From an uncultured Sulfitobacter sp. (GTDB lineage Bacteria; Pseudomonadota; Alphaproteobacteria; Rhodobacterales; Rhodobacteraceae), in contig NZ_CANMQD010000002.1 in the NCBI RefSeq assembly GCF_947499945.1, forward strand, positions 434,001-498,000: 64,000 nucleotides of DNA, read 5' to 3'. Of the stretch, positions 1 through 9,622 are shown one piece after another. Numbering within the stretch: position 1 is the stretch's first letter; each line of letters opens with the position of its first letter. The position numbers and the translations under genes were made by a program. The notes under the pieces are model-generated. The model was given only the letters and a program-made list of their open reading frames with translations, was not told the DNA's origin and did no database searches.

Positions 1-1007
1 TGATCGACGTGGTGCGCGGGGATGCGTCCCTGCGGCGCAATCTCAAGGATGTTATTCTGCAAACGGGTGACCGCGTCGTGTTGCGCACGCAGATGGCAGA
101 GTTATTGAGCCTGCAAGCTACGCCTGAGTTAAAACGCGTTGACCAAGTTTCGGCAGTAGAGACCACAACCGTCGAAGTTCTCATTACACCGGGCTGTAAG
201 ATGATTGGCCGCTCGCTTGGCGCTTTACGCTTGCGCCGCCGCTACGGTGTTTACCCGCTAGCTGTGCACCGCCGGAACCAGAATATCGGGCGACAGCTGG
301 ACGATCTGGTGGTGCGGGTTGGGGATACGCTGCTGCTTGAAGGGAACGCGGAAGATATCCACCGCCTGTCGGTGGATATGGATATGGTGGATGTCAGCAC
401 CCCGTCCGAGCGCGCCTACCGTCGTGGTCATGCGCCCATTGCCATTGGTGCGCTGGCCGCGATTGTTGTCCTCGCAGCCTTTAACGTGGCGCCCATTCTG
501 ATGCTGGCTGTTATTGCCGTGGCTGTGGTGTTGGTGTCAGGCTGCATCGATGCGGATGAAGCGTTTTCCTTCATTGACGGGCGCTTGCTTGCGCTGATTT
601 TCTCCATGCTCTGCGTGGGGGCAGCGCTCCAGCATACAGGGGCCGTGCAGATGATTGTCGATGCGGTCTCGCCGTTTTTGGGGACCATGTCCCCTGCGAT
701 TGTGATCTTTTGTGTCTTCCTGATGACCACCATCTTTACCGAGATTGTCTCGAATAATGCTGTGGCAGTGATTATGACGCCAATTGCTATTTCATTGGCG
801 GATGCACTTGGCATGGATGCTCGTGCGCTTGTCGTAGCCGTGATGATTGCGGCGTCTTGTGCATTTGCGACGCCCATCGGGTATCAGACCAACACCTTGG
901 TTTACGGGCCAGGGGGGTATAAGTTCACTGACTTCATGCGTGTTGGAATTCCGCTGAATCTGTCGATGTCTGTAATAGCGAGTGCCGTGATACCGATCTT
1001 CTTTTAA
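1..1007 (+). CDS. SLC13-family permease with TrkA-C domain, 5' end outside the window
   Basis: The reading frame is open to the left edge (codons from base 3), so the first in-frame GTG at 9 is probably internal and the N-terminal half is missing. What remains starts in the cytoplasmic regulatory part: a TrkA-C-like fold (about residues 50-125, ending VRVGDTLLLEGNAEDIHRL), followed by hydrophobic helices of the DASS/SLC13 transporter, including the conserved EIVSNNAVAVIMTP and ATPIGYQTNTLVYGPGGY segments near the C-terminus. Family members take up anions such as sulfate or dicarboxylates with Na+, but the substrate cannot be read from sequence. It runs tail to tail with a second SLC13 permease of the same design at 1090-2862, so the two are diverged paralogues facing each other. 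Confidence 0.9.
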   Translation, partial: IDVVRGDASLRRNLKDVILQTGDRVVLRTQMAELLSLQATPELKRVDQVSAVETTTVEVLITPGCKMIGRSLGALRLRRRYGVYPLAVHRRNQNIGRQLDDLVVRVGDTLLLEGNAEDIHRLSVDMDMVDVSTPSERAYRRGHAPIAIGALAAIVVLAAFNVAPILMLAVIAVAVVLVSGCIDADEAFSFIDGRLLALIFSMLCVGAALQHTGAVQMIVDAVSPFLGTMSPAIVIFCVFLMTTIFTEIVSNNAVAVIMTPIAISLADALGMDARALVVAVMIAASCAFATPIGYQTNTLVYGPGGYKFTDFMRVGIPLNLSMSVIASAVIPIFF

Positions 1008-1013
1008 GGTTTG

Positions 1014-1091
1014 AGGACTGCGCTGGTCGCGCTGCCTCATGACCTTTGCAGGTTTATGGCAAACTGAATGCAGGGTCGACTGCGCAGTCCT
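1014..1091. repeat. Wide inverted repeat between convergent permease genes
   Basis: AGGACTGCGC at 1014-1023 is repeated in reverse complement as GCGCAGTCCT at 1082-1091, overlapping the stop codon of the minus-strand permease. The arms are 10 bases and the interval is 58 bases. There is no U-tract, so a simple intrinsic terminator is not shown. A bidirectional transcription-end structure is the most natural reading for a gap between convergent genes. Confidence 0.35.
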
Positions 1092-2862
1092 AGAGCGGCC
1101 AGAACACAAGGATGGCGGGAATGGAAACGGCCACAATAATGATCTCAAGTGGTAGTCCGATGCGCCAGTAGTCGCCAAAGCCGTAGCCGCCGGGACCGAG
1201 GATCAGCGTGTTGTTCTTGTGCCCGATAGGGGTCAGGAAGGCCGAGGAGGCGGCGATGGCTACGGCCATGAGGAACGGGTCGGGGTTCACTTCGAGCGTC
1301 TGAGCCATCTGGATGCCGACAGGAGCAGCTACGATCGTCGTAGCGGTGTTGTTGAGCACATCCGACAGGGTCATGGTGACAACCATCAGGACAGTGAGCA
1401 CGGCCCAAGCAGGCATGCCTTCAGTGAGGTTCACGAGCGAGCCTGCGATAAGTTCGGTCCCGCCCGATTTTTGTAAGGCAGCACCAAGTGGAATCATAGA
1501 ACCGAGCAAGACAACCACGGGCCACTCGATATGGGTATAAAGTTCCGACAGCGGCACAATTTTCACAAGCACATAGGCGACAACAACGATGCCTAAAGCG
1601 ATGGGCAGATAGATCAGCCCAAGCGAGGCCGCGACGACAGCACCCGCGAAAAGACCGATGGCGAGCCACACTTTGCTGTTTTCCGTAACCGCAAGGCCGC
1701 GGTTAGCGAGAGGCAAGACGCCCAGCCATTGAACAACATCATCGCCAGTATCGCGCGGGACGAGCAATAGCAGGATGTCCCCTATCTCGAGTTCGGTTTT
1801 ACGCAGCTGTGCAGTAATCTTTTGACCACGCCGTGAAATGCCAAGCAGGACAGTGCGCTGGCGCCATGCAAGGCCAACAGATTGGGCAGTGCGACCTGCA
1901 AGGCGGCATTCGGCGGTCACAACAACCTCTATGATCTCAACGCCCTCGCCATCTGCATGCAGGCGTTCGGCGCGTTCGGCCTCGGCCACTGCGAGGTCAA
2001 GTGTGGAGCGGAATTCATCCAGCGCGTCCGGAGCCGCCTCTAATACGATGGCATCGCCTGCATGCAGTTCAGCACTTTGTGCGCGGCCATAGCGGCGCTT
2101 GCCGTCCCGCATCAGGCCAATGATAATGACGTCCGCCTTTTCGGCCGTTTCTTCCAACTCCGAGAGGCGCTTGCCGATCTGTTTGCTGCCCTCGGGCACA
2201 ACCAATTCGGCGATATAGGCATCAAGGTCGTCTGCGCTGAGACTGGTATCGTCGCGTGCGGGGATGAGCCGCCAGCCGATGAGGGCGACAAAAATCAAAC
2301 CCGCAATTGCGGCTACGCCGCCCACAGGAGCAAAGTCGAACATTTTGAACGGTGCGCCAAGGCTTTCTTCGCGGATCGCTGCGATGATAATGTTGGGGGG
2401 CGTACCGATAAGGGTGACCATACCGCCAAGGATTGTGGCAAAGCTAAGTGGCATCAGCGACAGGCCCGCCGAGCGTCCCGCTTTGCGTGCTGTCTGGATG
2501 TCGACGGGCATCAGGAGTGCGAGGGCCGCAACGTTGTTCATAAAGGCCGACAGGATGCCGCCAACAGCGCCCATGAGTGTGATATGCGCTCCAAGCGAAC
2601 GGGAGCTGTCGATAAGCGTGCGGGTGATCAGCAGCACTGCACCTGAGCGGACAAGCCCCGCGGAGACAACAAGCACAAGGGCCACAACAAGAGTTGCGGG
2701 GTGGCCAAAGCCGTCAAAGGCGTCCTTGCTGTCGACAACCCCCAGCACAACACCTGCCATCAGGGCAGAAAAAGCTACGATATCATAGCGGAAGCGCCCC
2801 CAGAGCAAGAGGCCAAAAACAGCGCCAAAAAGCGCGAAGAGGATAATCTGATCATTTGTCAT
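1090..2862 (-). CDS. SLC13-family permease with two TrkA-C domains
   Basis: A 590-residue integral membrane anion/Na+ symporter of the DASS (SLC13) family. The N-terminal membrane half contains FMNNVAALALLMP (about 107-119) and LIGTPPNIII (151-160), the usual paired hairpin motifs. Two tandem TrkA-C domains follow (about 215-295 and 310-385), then the second membrane half ending with SSAFLTPIGHKNNTLILGPG. The frame stays open 67 codons upstream, but that extension is polar and unlike a transporter N-terminus, so the ATG at 2862 (MTNDQIILFALFG) is chosen. It faces the partial paralogue at 1-1007. TrkA-C domains usually bind small ligands and gate transport. Substrate unknown; sulfate, sulfonate or dicarboxylate are possible. 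Confidence 0.88.
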   Translation of the reverse strand: MTNDQIILFALFGAVFGLLLWGRFRYDIVAFSALMAGVVLGVVDSKDAFDGFGHPATLVVALVLVVSAGLVRSGAVLLITRTLIDSSRSLGAHITLMGAVGGILSAFMNNVAALALLMPVDIQTARKAGRSAGLSLMPLSFATILGGMVTLIGTPPNIIIAAIREESLGAPFKMFDFAPVGGVAAIAGLIFVALIGWRLIPARDDTSLSADDLDAYIAELVVPEGSKQIGKRLSELEETAEKADVIIIGLMRDGKRRYGRAQSAELHAGDAIVLEAAPDALDEFRSTLDLAVAEAERAERLHADGEGVEIIEVVVTAECRLAGRTAQSVGLAWRQRTVLLGISRRGQKITAQLRKTELEIGDILLLLVPRDTGDDVVQWLGVLPLANRGLAVTENSKVWLAIGLFAGAVVAASLGLIYLPIALGIVVVAYVLVKIVPLSELYTHIEWPVVVLLGSMIPLGAALQKSGGTELIAGSLVNLTEGMPAWAVLTVLMVVTMTLSDVLNNTATTIVAAPVGIQMAQTLEVNPDPFLMAVAIAASSAFLTPIGHKNNTLILGPGGYGFGDYWRIGLPLEIIIVAVSIPAILVFWPL

Positions 2863-3027
2863 TCGGCCACCATGTTGCACAGCCGCGTTTAGGACAAGGG
2901 GTGAAAAGCCATGAGCGTTACATAGGTTTGCCACCTGCTGGCCCCTCTGCCGATGTGAGCCTTGCCCCCGATGCATCTGCTGCCTTATAAGCGCGCCTGA
3001 TACAATTACCTCAAACGGAGACACTCC

Positions 3028-3771
3028 ATGGCAGGCCATTCCAAATGGGCAAATATCCAGCACCGCAAGGGGCGTCAGGATAAGCTGCGCTCGAAAATGT
3101 TCTCGAAGTTTTCAAAAGAGATCACAGTTGCGGCCAAAATGGGCGACCCCGATGTGGACAAGAACCCGCGTCTGCGCCTTGCGGTGAAGGAAGCAAAGCA
3201 GGCTTCGATGCCGAAAGACAACATCGACCGCGCGATCAAAAAGGCGACTGGGGGCGATGCGGAGGATTACGAAGAAATCCGTTATGAGGGTTATGGCACC
3301 AACGGTGTTGCCGTCATCGTCGAAACGATGACCGACAATCGTAACCGCACCGCTTCTGTCGTACGCTCTACCTTTACCAAATATGGCGGTAATCTGGGTG
3401 AAACAGGCAGCGTCGGCTTCATGTTCGACCGTAAAGGCGAGATCATGTATCCTGCTTCTGTGGGCGATGCCGACACCGTCATGATGGCCGCGATTGAAGC
3501 GGGGGCCGAGGATGTCGACAGTTCCGAGGACGGGCATGTGATCTATTGCGCGGATACCGACCTAAACGAAGTGTCCACCGCTCTTGAAGCGGAGCTGGGC
3601 GAGAGCGACAGCACCAAGCTGATCTGGCGCCCGACCGTGACAACCGAGCTGGACCTTGAGGGCATGCAAAAGCTGATGAAGCTGATCGATGCGCTGGAAG
3701 ATGACGACGATGTGCAGCGTGTTACAGCAAACTTCGAGGCTTCCGACGAGGTGATGGAAGCGCTGGAATAA
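3028..3771 (+). CDS. yebC: YebC/PmpR-family protein
   Basis: A 247-residue protein with the family's invariant start ([18 protein letters not shown]) and full length across all three YebC domains. Members bind DNA as transcription regulators and/or help ribosomes over difficult peptide stretches; which applies here cannot be told from sequence. The ATG at 3028 follows a good ribosome-binding site (CGGAG, about 8 bases upstream). It is a single-gene unit: a divergent permease lies upstream and a strong intrinsic terminator immediately follows at 3791. The ruvCAB genes often found beside yebC are absent. Confidence 0.96.
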   Translation: MAGHSKWANIQHRKGRQDKLRSKMFSKFSKEITVAAKMGDPDVDKNPRLRLAVKEAKQASMPKDNIDRAIKKATGGDAEDYEEIRYEGYGTNGVAVIVETMTDNRNRTASVVRSTFTKYGGNLGETGSVGFMFDRKGEIMYPASVGDADTVMMAAIEAGAEDVDSSEDGHVIYCADTDLNEVSTALEAELGESDSTKLIWRPTVTTELDLEGMQKLMKLIDALEDDDDVQRVTANFEASDEVMEALE

Positions 3772-3790
3772 CGCGCACCTTCTGAAACGC

Positions 3791-3826
3791 AAAAAGGCCT
3801 CTGCATTCGTTTGCAGCGGCCTTTTT
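3791..3826 (+). terminator. Rho-independent terminator after yebC
   Basis: AAAAAGGCC at 3791-3799 pairs with GGCCTTTTT at 3818-3826. An inner stem CTGCA/TGCAG closes a small TTCGTT loop. The A/U-flanked symmetry means it can terminate from either strand, which suits its position between yebC and the minus-strand small gene at 3894. Confidence 0.88.
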
Positions 3827-3893
3827 CGTATCTATTGTATGAAGTGTCGATTGCTGCCTTGCAAAACGGGCCGCCGTCCGAACCTCTAGGGTA

Positions 3894-4142
3894 TCAGGTG
3901 GCCTGACGCATGGAGCGCATAAGCCCCCATAATCCGCTGTTCTCAGCGCGGCGGGGGCTTGCGTCTTCGCGGTGCGATGCGATCGTGGCCAAAACGCGTT
4001 TTACTTCGTTCAGACGGGCAAGTGCGCCATGCCCGCCAGCGCTGGCTTGCATACACAGTATCTTTGATTGGGTCTCAAGCGCGTTTGCTATGAGGTCCAG
4101 CTCGGTCTGGCTAATTTCTAGCTTCTTGGTTGTCTCGGTCAT
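3894..4142 (-). CDS. Small conserved-type hypothetical protein
   Basis: An 82-residue acidic/basic soluble protein that I do not recognise. It starts MTETTKKLEISQTELDLIAN and looks mostly helical, with no membrane segment, signal peptide or cysteine pair. The ATG at 4142 is preferred over the in-frame ATG at 4157 because AAGGAA lies 6 bases upstream of it. An overlapping plus-strand frame (3910-4227) has poor composition and no ribosome-binding site, so it is treated as a shadow. The gene stands alone between the yebC terminator and an AT-rich gap (4143-4432) that could hold divergent promoters. No function is proposed. Confidence 0.6.
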   Translation of the reverse strand: MTETTKKLEISQTELDLIANALETQSKILCMQASAGGHGALARLNEVKRVLATIASHREDASPRRAENSGLWGLMRSMRQAT

Positions 4143-4432
4143 CTGCTTTTCCTTCATCTCTAACGGTGCAGATAGGCACTCTTATCTATATACGCCAGAG
4201 GCGGCTGTTCAGTTTCACGTGAGGTGACGATATATTCCAGTTTTTACTGTTGCGTCGAATAACGCATTGAAAGGTAATAAAAAGATAATACGCTTTCACT
4301 TTGTCAAATTTACGCCAAAGCGCGATCACAAACAAAACGCATTGTTGTGAGGGGCTGTAACGTCTGGACAATACAGACCAGCAGACCTAGGCCAATGGCC
4401 TGTTCGTGATCCAGCCACAAGGCCAATTCCAA

Positions 4433-5029
4433 ATGTCCTCCTTTATTCCCGGTTTTCTGCTCAGCCTCTCGCTGATCCTTGCGATTGGGGCACAGAACGC
4501 GTTTGTTTTGCGGCAAGGCTTGCGGCGCGAGCATGTGTTCTGGGTCTGTTTGACCTGTGCGATTACCGACGCGCTGTTAATTGGGGCGGGTGTTGCGGGC
4601 TTTGGCGCATTGGCGGCGGCTGTTCCGTGGTTCGAGACGGCGATGCGCTATGGCGGGGCGGCATTCCTGATCGCGTACGGGACGCGTGCCGCGTTGAGTG
4701 CGTGGCGTGGCGGAGAAGTGCTCGAAGCTGCGGGGGCGCCTGCACAATCGCTCAAGCGGACAATCCTGACGCTGTTGGCGATCACTTTTCTCAACCCCCA
4801 TGTCTATCTTGATACATTGGTTTTGGTGGGCTCGGTCTCGGCGCAATATCCTGATCGCACGGCCTTTGCGTTGGGTGCGATCTTGGCGAGTGTGATCTTC
4901 TTTTTTATCCTCGGTTACGGCGCACGCCTTTTGCAGCCGGTATTCGCCAAGCCGGTGAGTTGGCGTATCCTTGATGCGTTGATTGCTGTCACGATGTGGT
5001 CGATTGGTGTCGCGCTGCTGACCCAGTAA
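4433..5029 (+). CDS. LysE/ArgO-family amino-acid exporter
   Basis: A 198-residue inner-membrane protein with about six hydrophobic segments. The diagnostic LysE/ArgO signature AIGAQNAFVLRQGLRREHVF lies near residues 16-35 and TFLNPHVYLDTLVLVG lies mid-protein. The family exports basic or other amino acids. ArgO/LysE branch membership is clear, while the exact substrate is an inference. The frame opens at 4406, but the first nine codons (MIQPQGQFQ) precede the usual N-terminus, so the ATG at 4433 is taken; its ribosome-binding site is weak (AAGG). No LysR-type argP/lysG regulator is adjacent. Confidence 0.88.
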   Translation: MSSFIPGFLLSLSLILAIGAQNAFVLRQGLRREHVFWVCLTCAITDALLIGAGVAGFGALAAAVPWFETAMRYGGAAFLIAYGTRAALSAWRGGEVLEAAGAPAQSLKRTILTLLAITFLNPHVYLDTLVLVGSVSAQYPDRTAFALGAILASVIFFFILGYGARLLQPVFAKPVSWRILDALIAVTMWSIGVALLTQ

Positions 5030-5068
5030 GCCCTTGCGCGTAATCCATAACTACGGTCAACTTGGCCA

Positions 5069-5971
5069 ATGGTAACACGCACTCCCCATCAGCCGCTTGT
5101 GGGCATCTTCTGGATGTTTGTGACAGGCATCTGTTTCATCATGGTCACAGCACTGGTCAAAACGATGGGGCCGCGCCTGCCTCCGGGGGAGGCGGCGTTT
5201 CTGCGCTATGCTATGGGACTTGTGTTTTTGCTGCCCTCGCTGGGCGCGTTGCGGGCTGCACATCTGACGAAACGGCAATGGACGTTATTTTCCATGCGCG
5301 GCTTTTTTCACGCGGGCGGTGTGATCTTGTGGTTCTATGCCATGGTGCGCATTCCCATCGCCGAAGTCACTGCTATGGGCTATCTCGCGCCGATCTATGT
5401 GACTATCGGCGCTGCGGTGTTTCTGGGAGAGCGACTGGCGGCGCGACGCATTGTGGCGGTGCTGCTGGGTCTGGCGGGGGCCGCAGTCATCCTGCGCCCC
5501 GGATTTCGTGAGGTCAGTGACGGCCATCTCGCCATGCTCATGGCGGCTGTTGTCTTTGCAGGCAGCTACCTTTTGGCGAAAATCATGGCGGATGAAGTTA
5601 AGCCGGGCGTGGTTGTCGGGCTGCTCTCTGTTTTTGTGACCATCGGCCTTGCGCCCTTTGCATTTGCAGATTGGGTGACGCCCAACGCGCGCGAACTTGC
5701 CTTTCTCGCAGGTGTGGCCGTATTTGCGACGGCTGGGCACTATACCATGACCCTTGCCTTTGCCGCTGCACCTATGACGGTGACGCAACCTGTCACATTT
5801 CTACAGCTGATCTGGGCAACGCTTCTTGGTGCGCTTTGGTTTGGGGAGGCTGTCGATATCTGGGTTGTTCTGGGTGGCATCGTGATCCTCAGCTCCGTTA
5901 CGTTTATTACGTGGCGCGAGGCGATGCTGAAGCGCCAAGTGACACCAGATGCGCCTGCGACCAAGGGTTGA
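5069..5971 (+). CDS. EamA/DMT-superfamily transporter
   Basis: A 300-residue protein with ten predicted hydrophobic segments arranged as two EamA repeats, typical of drug/metabolite transporters (about residues 10-145 and 155-285). The first repeat shows ALVKTMGPRLPPGEAAFLRY and the second AVFATAGHYTMTLAFAAAP. It sits 39 bases after the LysE-type exporter and ends just before the BetI-type operator, so it could be exposed to read-through from the former. Substrate unknown. The start codon at 5069 is the first in frame, although its ribosome-binding site is poor. Confidence 0.87.
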   Translation: MVTRTPHQPLVGIFWMFVTGICFIMVTALVKTMGPRLPPGEAAFLRYAMGLVFLLPSLGALRAAHLTKRQWTLFSMRGFFHAGGVILWFYAMVRIPIAEVTAMGYLAPIYVTIGAAVFLGERLAARRIVAVLLGLAGAAVILRPGFREVSDGHLAMLMAAVVFAGSYLLAKIMADEVKPGVVVGLLSVFVTIGLAPFAFADWVTPNARELAFLAGVAVFATAGHYTMTLAFAAAPMTVTQPVTFLQLIWATLLGALWFGEAVDIWVVLGGIVILSSVTFITWREAMLKRQVTPDAPATKG

Positions 5972-5977
5972 TTTTTT

Positions 5978-5995
5978 ATTGATTGACGGGTCAAT
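5978..5995. promoter_or_regulatory. Probable BetI operator in front of betICBA
   Basis: ATTGATTGACGGGTCAAT at 5978-5995 contains the symmetric core ATTGA/TCAAT around CGGG, followed by an AT-rich run. BetI operators known from other proteobacteria are built on the same ATTGA..TCAAT symmetry. The site lies 47 bases before the betI start, the expected place for choline-relieved autorepression. Confidence 0.6.
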
Positions 5996-6041
5996 ATAAA
6001 AAGATCAGGTTGCTTTTTATGTTTAGAGAAGGCCGAATCTG

Positions 6042-6617
6042 ATGCCCAAAGTCGGGATGGAACCGCTGCGCCGCGCCTCACTGGTGCAGGCGACAATCGC
6101 CGAGATTGGCCGTGCGCAGTCGCTTGACGTGACGGTGGGCCAGATCGCCAAGACGGCAGGCATGTCTACGGCACTTGCACACCACTATTTCGGTGGAAAG
6201 AACCAGATCCTTCTGGCTGCAATGCGCCATATCCTTGGTGAGTATGGCGCCGTTGTGCGCCACAGCCTCAGGCGGACCATAACACCGCTGGCCCGCGCCG
6301 AAGCGATCATCACAGCCAGTTTTGACGAGACATGCTTTGCGCCCGAAACAGTCGCCGCATGGATGACCCTCTATGCCGCCGCCCCGACCCAGCCGCAAAT
6401 GAAGCAGCTTTTGGCGGTTTATCAGTCACGCCTGCGCTCGAACCTCACCCATGCGCTGCGCCCGCTCAGTGCCACACCGCAAGCGCATGCCGAAACGCTG
6501 GCCGCTCTTATTGACGGTCTGTATCTGCGTGCGGCCCTGTCCGAGGACGGGTCCAGCAGGGACGCCCAGCAGACCGCCCTGAACGCATTGGAAATGATTG
6601 TGAAAGCCGCAAAATGA
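6042..6617 (+). CDS. betI: TetR-family repressor BetI
   Basis: A 191-residue TetR-type regulator that matches BetI along its length. The helix-turn-helix lies at about residues 27-48 (VGQIAKTAGMSTALAHHYFG) and is followed by the BetI-typical GGKNQILLAAMRHIL. BetI represses the betaine-synthesis genes and is released by choline. The gene leads the operon betI-betC-betB-betA and its stop overlaps the betC start by four bases (ATGA). The ATG at 6042 has AGAAGG upstream. A probable operator lies at 5978-5995, implying control of the whole operon from this point. Confidence 0.94.
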   Translation: MPKVGMEPLRRASLVQATIAEIGRAQSLDVTVGQIAKTAGMSTALAHHYFGGKNQILLAAMRHILGEYGAVVRHSLRRTITPLARAEAIITASFDETCFAPETVAAWMTLYAAAPTQPQMKQLLAVYQSRLRSNLTHALRPLSATPQAHAETLAALIDGLYLRAALSEDGSSRDAQQTALNALEMIVKAAK

Positions 6618-8122
6618 CCCAGCCCAATATCCTGATTATTATGGTGGATCAACTCAACGGCACGCTTTTTCCCGATGGTCCTGCCGACTGGTTGCACGCA
6701 CCGAACCTCAAGAAGCTGGCTGCTCGTTCGACGCGTTTCAAGAACGCCTACACAGCCTCGCCGCTCTGCGCACCGGGGCGGGCGGCATTTATGTCGGGTC
6801 AGTTACCAAGTGCGACAGGCGTCTATGATAACGCGGCAGAGTTTGCGTCTTCCATCCCTACCTACGCACATCACTTGCGCCGTGCAGGATACCAGACCTG
6901 CCTTGCAGGCAAAATGCATTTTGTGGGGCCGGACCAGCTCCACGGCTTTGAAGAGCGTCTGACCACAGACATCTATCCCGCCGATTTCGGCTGGACCCCC
7001 GATTACCGCAAACCCGGCGAGCGGATCGACTGGTGGTATCATAATATGGGCAGCGTCACAGGCGCAGGTGTGGCCGAGACTAGTAACCAGATGGAATACG
7101 ACGATGCCGTAGCTTACGAGGCAACGCGCAAGATCTATGAGTTGTCGCGTGGATTGGATTCGCGGCCATGGTGCCTGACAGCCAGCTTCACACACCCGCA
7201 TGACCCTTACGTGGCGCGCAAGAAATACTGGGATTTGTACGCGGATTGCGAACACCTGCTGCCCGAGATCCCTGCAATGGCTTACGACGATCACGACAGC
7301 CATTCGCAGCGGATTTTCGACGCCAACAATTGGCGTGAGTTCGACATCACCGAAGAAGATATCAAACGCTCCCGCCGCGCCTATTTTGCCAACATCAGCT
7401 ATCTCGACGATAAAGTGGGTGAGATATTGCAAACGCTGGAGGACACGCGCCAAGAGGCGATCATCGTATTCGTCTCTGACCATGGTGATATGCTGGGGGA
7501 ACGGGGGCTGTGGTTCAAAATGAGCTTCTTCGAGGGCTCGGCGCGCGTGCCGATGATGATTGCCGCGCCGCAGATGGAGGCGGGGCTACAGACTACACCT
7601 GTGAGCAATATCGACGTCTGCCCGACGCTTTGTGATCTGGCAGGGGTGAGCATGGAGGACGTCGCGGAATGGACAACAGGCCAGAGCCTTGTGCCGATGG
7701 GGCAGGGGGTGGAGCGAACCGAGCCTGTGGCGATGGAATACGCGGCGGAAGGCTCTTACGCGCCGCTTGTGTCCCTGCGCTATGGCAAGTGGAAGTATAA
7801 CCGCTGTGCATTGGATGCCGACCAACTGTTTGATCTCGACGCCGATCCGCATGAGTTGAGCAACCTTGCCGAAGTGCCTGCCCACGCAGGTACGCTCGCC
7901 CAACTCAAAGCCAAATCCGAAGCCCGCTGGAACCTCGACGCCTACGATGCAGACGTGCGCAAATCCCAAGCACGCCGCTGGGTAGTGTACGAGGCGCTAC
8001 GCTCTGGTGGTTACTATCCGTGGGATTACCAACCGCTGCGCGACGCTTCCGAGGCTTATATGCGCAACCACATGGACCTCAACGTGCTGGAAGAAAACAA
8101 ACGCTTTCCGCGTGGGGAATAG
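6614..8122 (+). CDS. betC: Choline-sulfatase
   Basis: A 502-residue alkaline-phosphatase-fold sulfatase hydrolysing choline-O-sulfate to choline and sulfate, feeding the BetA/BetB steps that follow. The sulfatase signature SPLCAPGRAAF places the formylglycine-forming cysteine at residue 52 (C-x-P-x-R). The metal-binding N-terminus (ILIIMVDQLNG), AGKMHF and VSDHGDMLGERGLW are all present, and the C-terminus carries the choline-sulfatase extension. Maturation needs a formylglycine-generating enzyme, which is not encoded here. Translationally coupled to betI by an ATGA overlap. Choline sulfate is an abundant marine and algal osmolyte, which suits a coastal or open-ocean host. Confidence 0.95.
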   Translation: MTQPNILIIMVDQLNGTLFPDGPADWLHAPNLKKLAARSTRFKNAYTASPLCAPGRAAFMSGQLPSATGVYDNAAEFASSIPTYAHHLRRAGYQTCLAGKMHFVGPDQLHGFEERLTTDIYPADFGWTPDYRKPGERIDWWYHNMGSVTGAGVAETSNQMEYDDAVAYEATRKIYELSRGLDSRPWCLTASFTHPHDPYVARKKYWDLYADCEHLLPEIPAMAYDDHDSHSQRIFDANNWREFDITEEDIKRSRRAYFANISYLDDKVGEILQTLEDTRQEAIIVFVSDHGDMLGERGLWFKMSFFEGSARVPMMIAAPQMEAGLQTTPVSNIDVCPTLCDLAGVSMEDVAEWTTGQSLVPMGQGVERTEPVAMEYAAEGSYAPLVSLRYGKWKYNRCALDADQLFDLDADPHELSNLAEVPAHAGTLAQLKAKSEARWNLDAYDADVRKSQARRWVVYEALRSGGYYPWDYQPLRDASEAYMRNHMDLNVLEENKRFPRGE

Positions 8123-8167
8123 AAATACCAGACGCGGCACATGCCGACATCCGATGAAAAGAGAGAT

Positions 8168-9622
8168 ATGATGCAGATCCAACCAACCGCCAGCCATTTT
8201 ATCAATGGCGCCTATGTTGAAGATACCGCAGGGGCGCCGATTGACGTGATCTATCCCGCCACAGGCGAAGTGATCGCGACAGTACATGCCGCAACACCTG
8301 CGATTATCGAGCAGGCTTTGACTGCTGCCAAAAAGGCCCAAGCCGCGTGGGCCGCGATGAGCGGGACCGAGCGGGGACGCATCCTGCGCCGTGCTGCCGA
8401 TATCATGCGCGAGCGGAACCACGACCTGTCCGTGCTGGAGACCTATGATACCGGCAAGCCCTATCAGGAGACTTCTGTGGCGGATGCGACCTCTGGTGCG
8501 GATGCGCTGGAATATTTCGGCGGTATGGCCGCGACGCTCACAGGGGAGCATATCCAGCTTGGCGAAGACTGGGTCTATACCCGCCGCGAGGCGCTGGGCG
8601 TTTGTGTGGGCATTGGCGCGTGGAATTACCCCACGCAGATCGCCTGCTGGAAAGGTGCCCCTGCGCTGGCATGCGGCAATTCGGTTGTGTTCAAGCCCTC
8701 CGAGACGACACCGCTGAGTGCGCTCAAAGTGGCCGAGATTTTGCACGAGGCGGGCCTGCCTGCGGGTCTGTATAATGTGGTGCAGGGTCTGGGGGATGTC
8801 GGGGCTGCGTTGGTTACGGACCCCCGCGTGGACAAAGTCTCGCTCACAGGCTCTGTGCCTACGGGCCGCAAAGTCTATGCAGCGGCGGCGGCGGGCATGA
8901 AGCATGTCACCATGGAGCTGGGCGGCAAATCCCCGATGATCGTTTTCGAGGATGCCGATATCGAGAACGCTGTTTCGGGCGCGATTATGGCGAACTTCTA
9001 TAGCTCCGGTCAGGTCTGCTCAAACGGGACGCGGGTGTTTGTGCATACCTCGATCAAGGAGGCCTTCCTCAAACGGTTGGCCGAGCGTTTGGACAACGCG
9101 GTGATCGGCGACCCGATGGACCCCGCCACCAGCTTTGGCCCCATGGTGTCCAAGCGCCAGATGGACATCGCGCTCGACTATATCGCCAAAGGCGAGGCGG
9201 AAGGTGCGCGCGTGGTATACGGGGGCAAGGCGATCGAGAGGGCAGGGTTTTATATGCAGCCTTGTGTCTTTGCCGATGTGACCGACGATATGGTCATCGC
9301 ACGCGAGGAGATTTTTGGCCCTGTAATGGCAGTGCTGGATTTTGTAGAAGAGGCCGATGTGCTGGCTCGGGCGAATGATACCGAGTTTGGATTAGCGGCT
9401 GGTGTTTTTACCCGTGATCTGAGCCGCGCTCACCGTGTTGTGGCCGCGCTGGAGGCGGGGACTTGTTTCATCAACAGCTATAACGATGCGCCGGTGGAAG
9501 CACCCTTTGGCGGCATGAAGGCCTCTGGTGTGGGCCGTGAAAACTCGAAAGCAGCCATTGAGCACTATAGCCAAGTGAAGTCGGTTTACGTGCGCATGGG
9601 GGATATGGAAGCGCCATTTTGA
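8168..9622 (+). CDS. betB: Betaine-aldehyde dehydrogenase
   Basis: A 484-residue NAD(P)-dependent aldehyde dehydrogenase converting betaine aldehyde to glycine betaine. The catalytic glutamate is in [12 protein letters not shown] (Glu250) and the nucleophilic cysteine in [13 protein letters not shown] (Cys284). The cofactor-binding [15 protein letters not shown] segment is typical of BetB. The start at 8168 (ATGATG) is chosen because homologues begin there and a purine-rich AAAGAGAG precedes it; an in-frame ATG at 8141 would add nine residues. The gene is third in betICBA, 45 bases after betC. A clear hairpin (9627-9655) lies immediately beyond the stop. Confidence 0.95.
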   Translation: MMQIQPTASHFINGAYVEDTAGAPIDVIYPATGEVIATVHAATPAIIEQALTAAKKAQAAWAAMSGTERGRILRRAADIMRERNHDLSVLETYDTGKPYQETSVADATSGADALEYFGGMAATLTGEHIQLGEDWVYTRREALGVCVGIGAWNYPTQIACWKGAPALACGNSVVFKPSETTPLSALKVAEILHEAGLPAGLYNVVQGLGDVGAALVTDPRVDKVSLTGSVPTGRKVYAAAAAGMKHVTMELGGKSPMIVFEDADIENAVSGAIMANFYSSGQVCSNGTRVFVHTSIKEAFLKRLAERLDNAVIGDPMDPATSFGPMVSKRQMDIALDYIAKGEAEGARVVYGGKAIERAGFYMQPCVFADVTDDMVIAREEIFGPVMAVLDFVEEADVLARANDTEFGLAAGVFTRDLSRAHRVVAALEAGTCFINSYNDAPVEAPFGGMKASGVGRENSKAAIEHYSQVKSVYVRMGDMEAPF

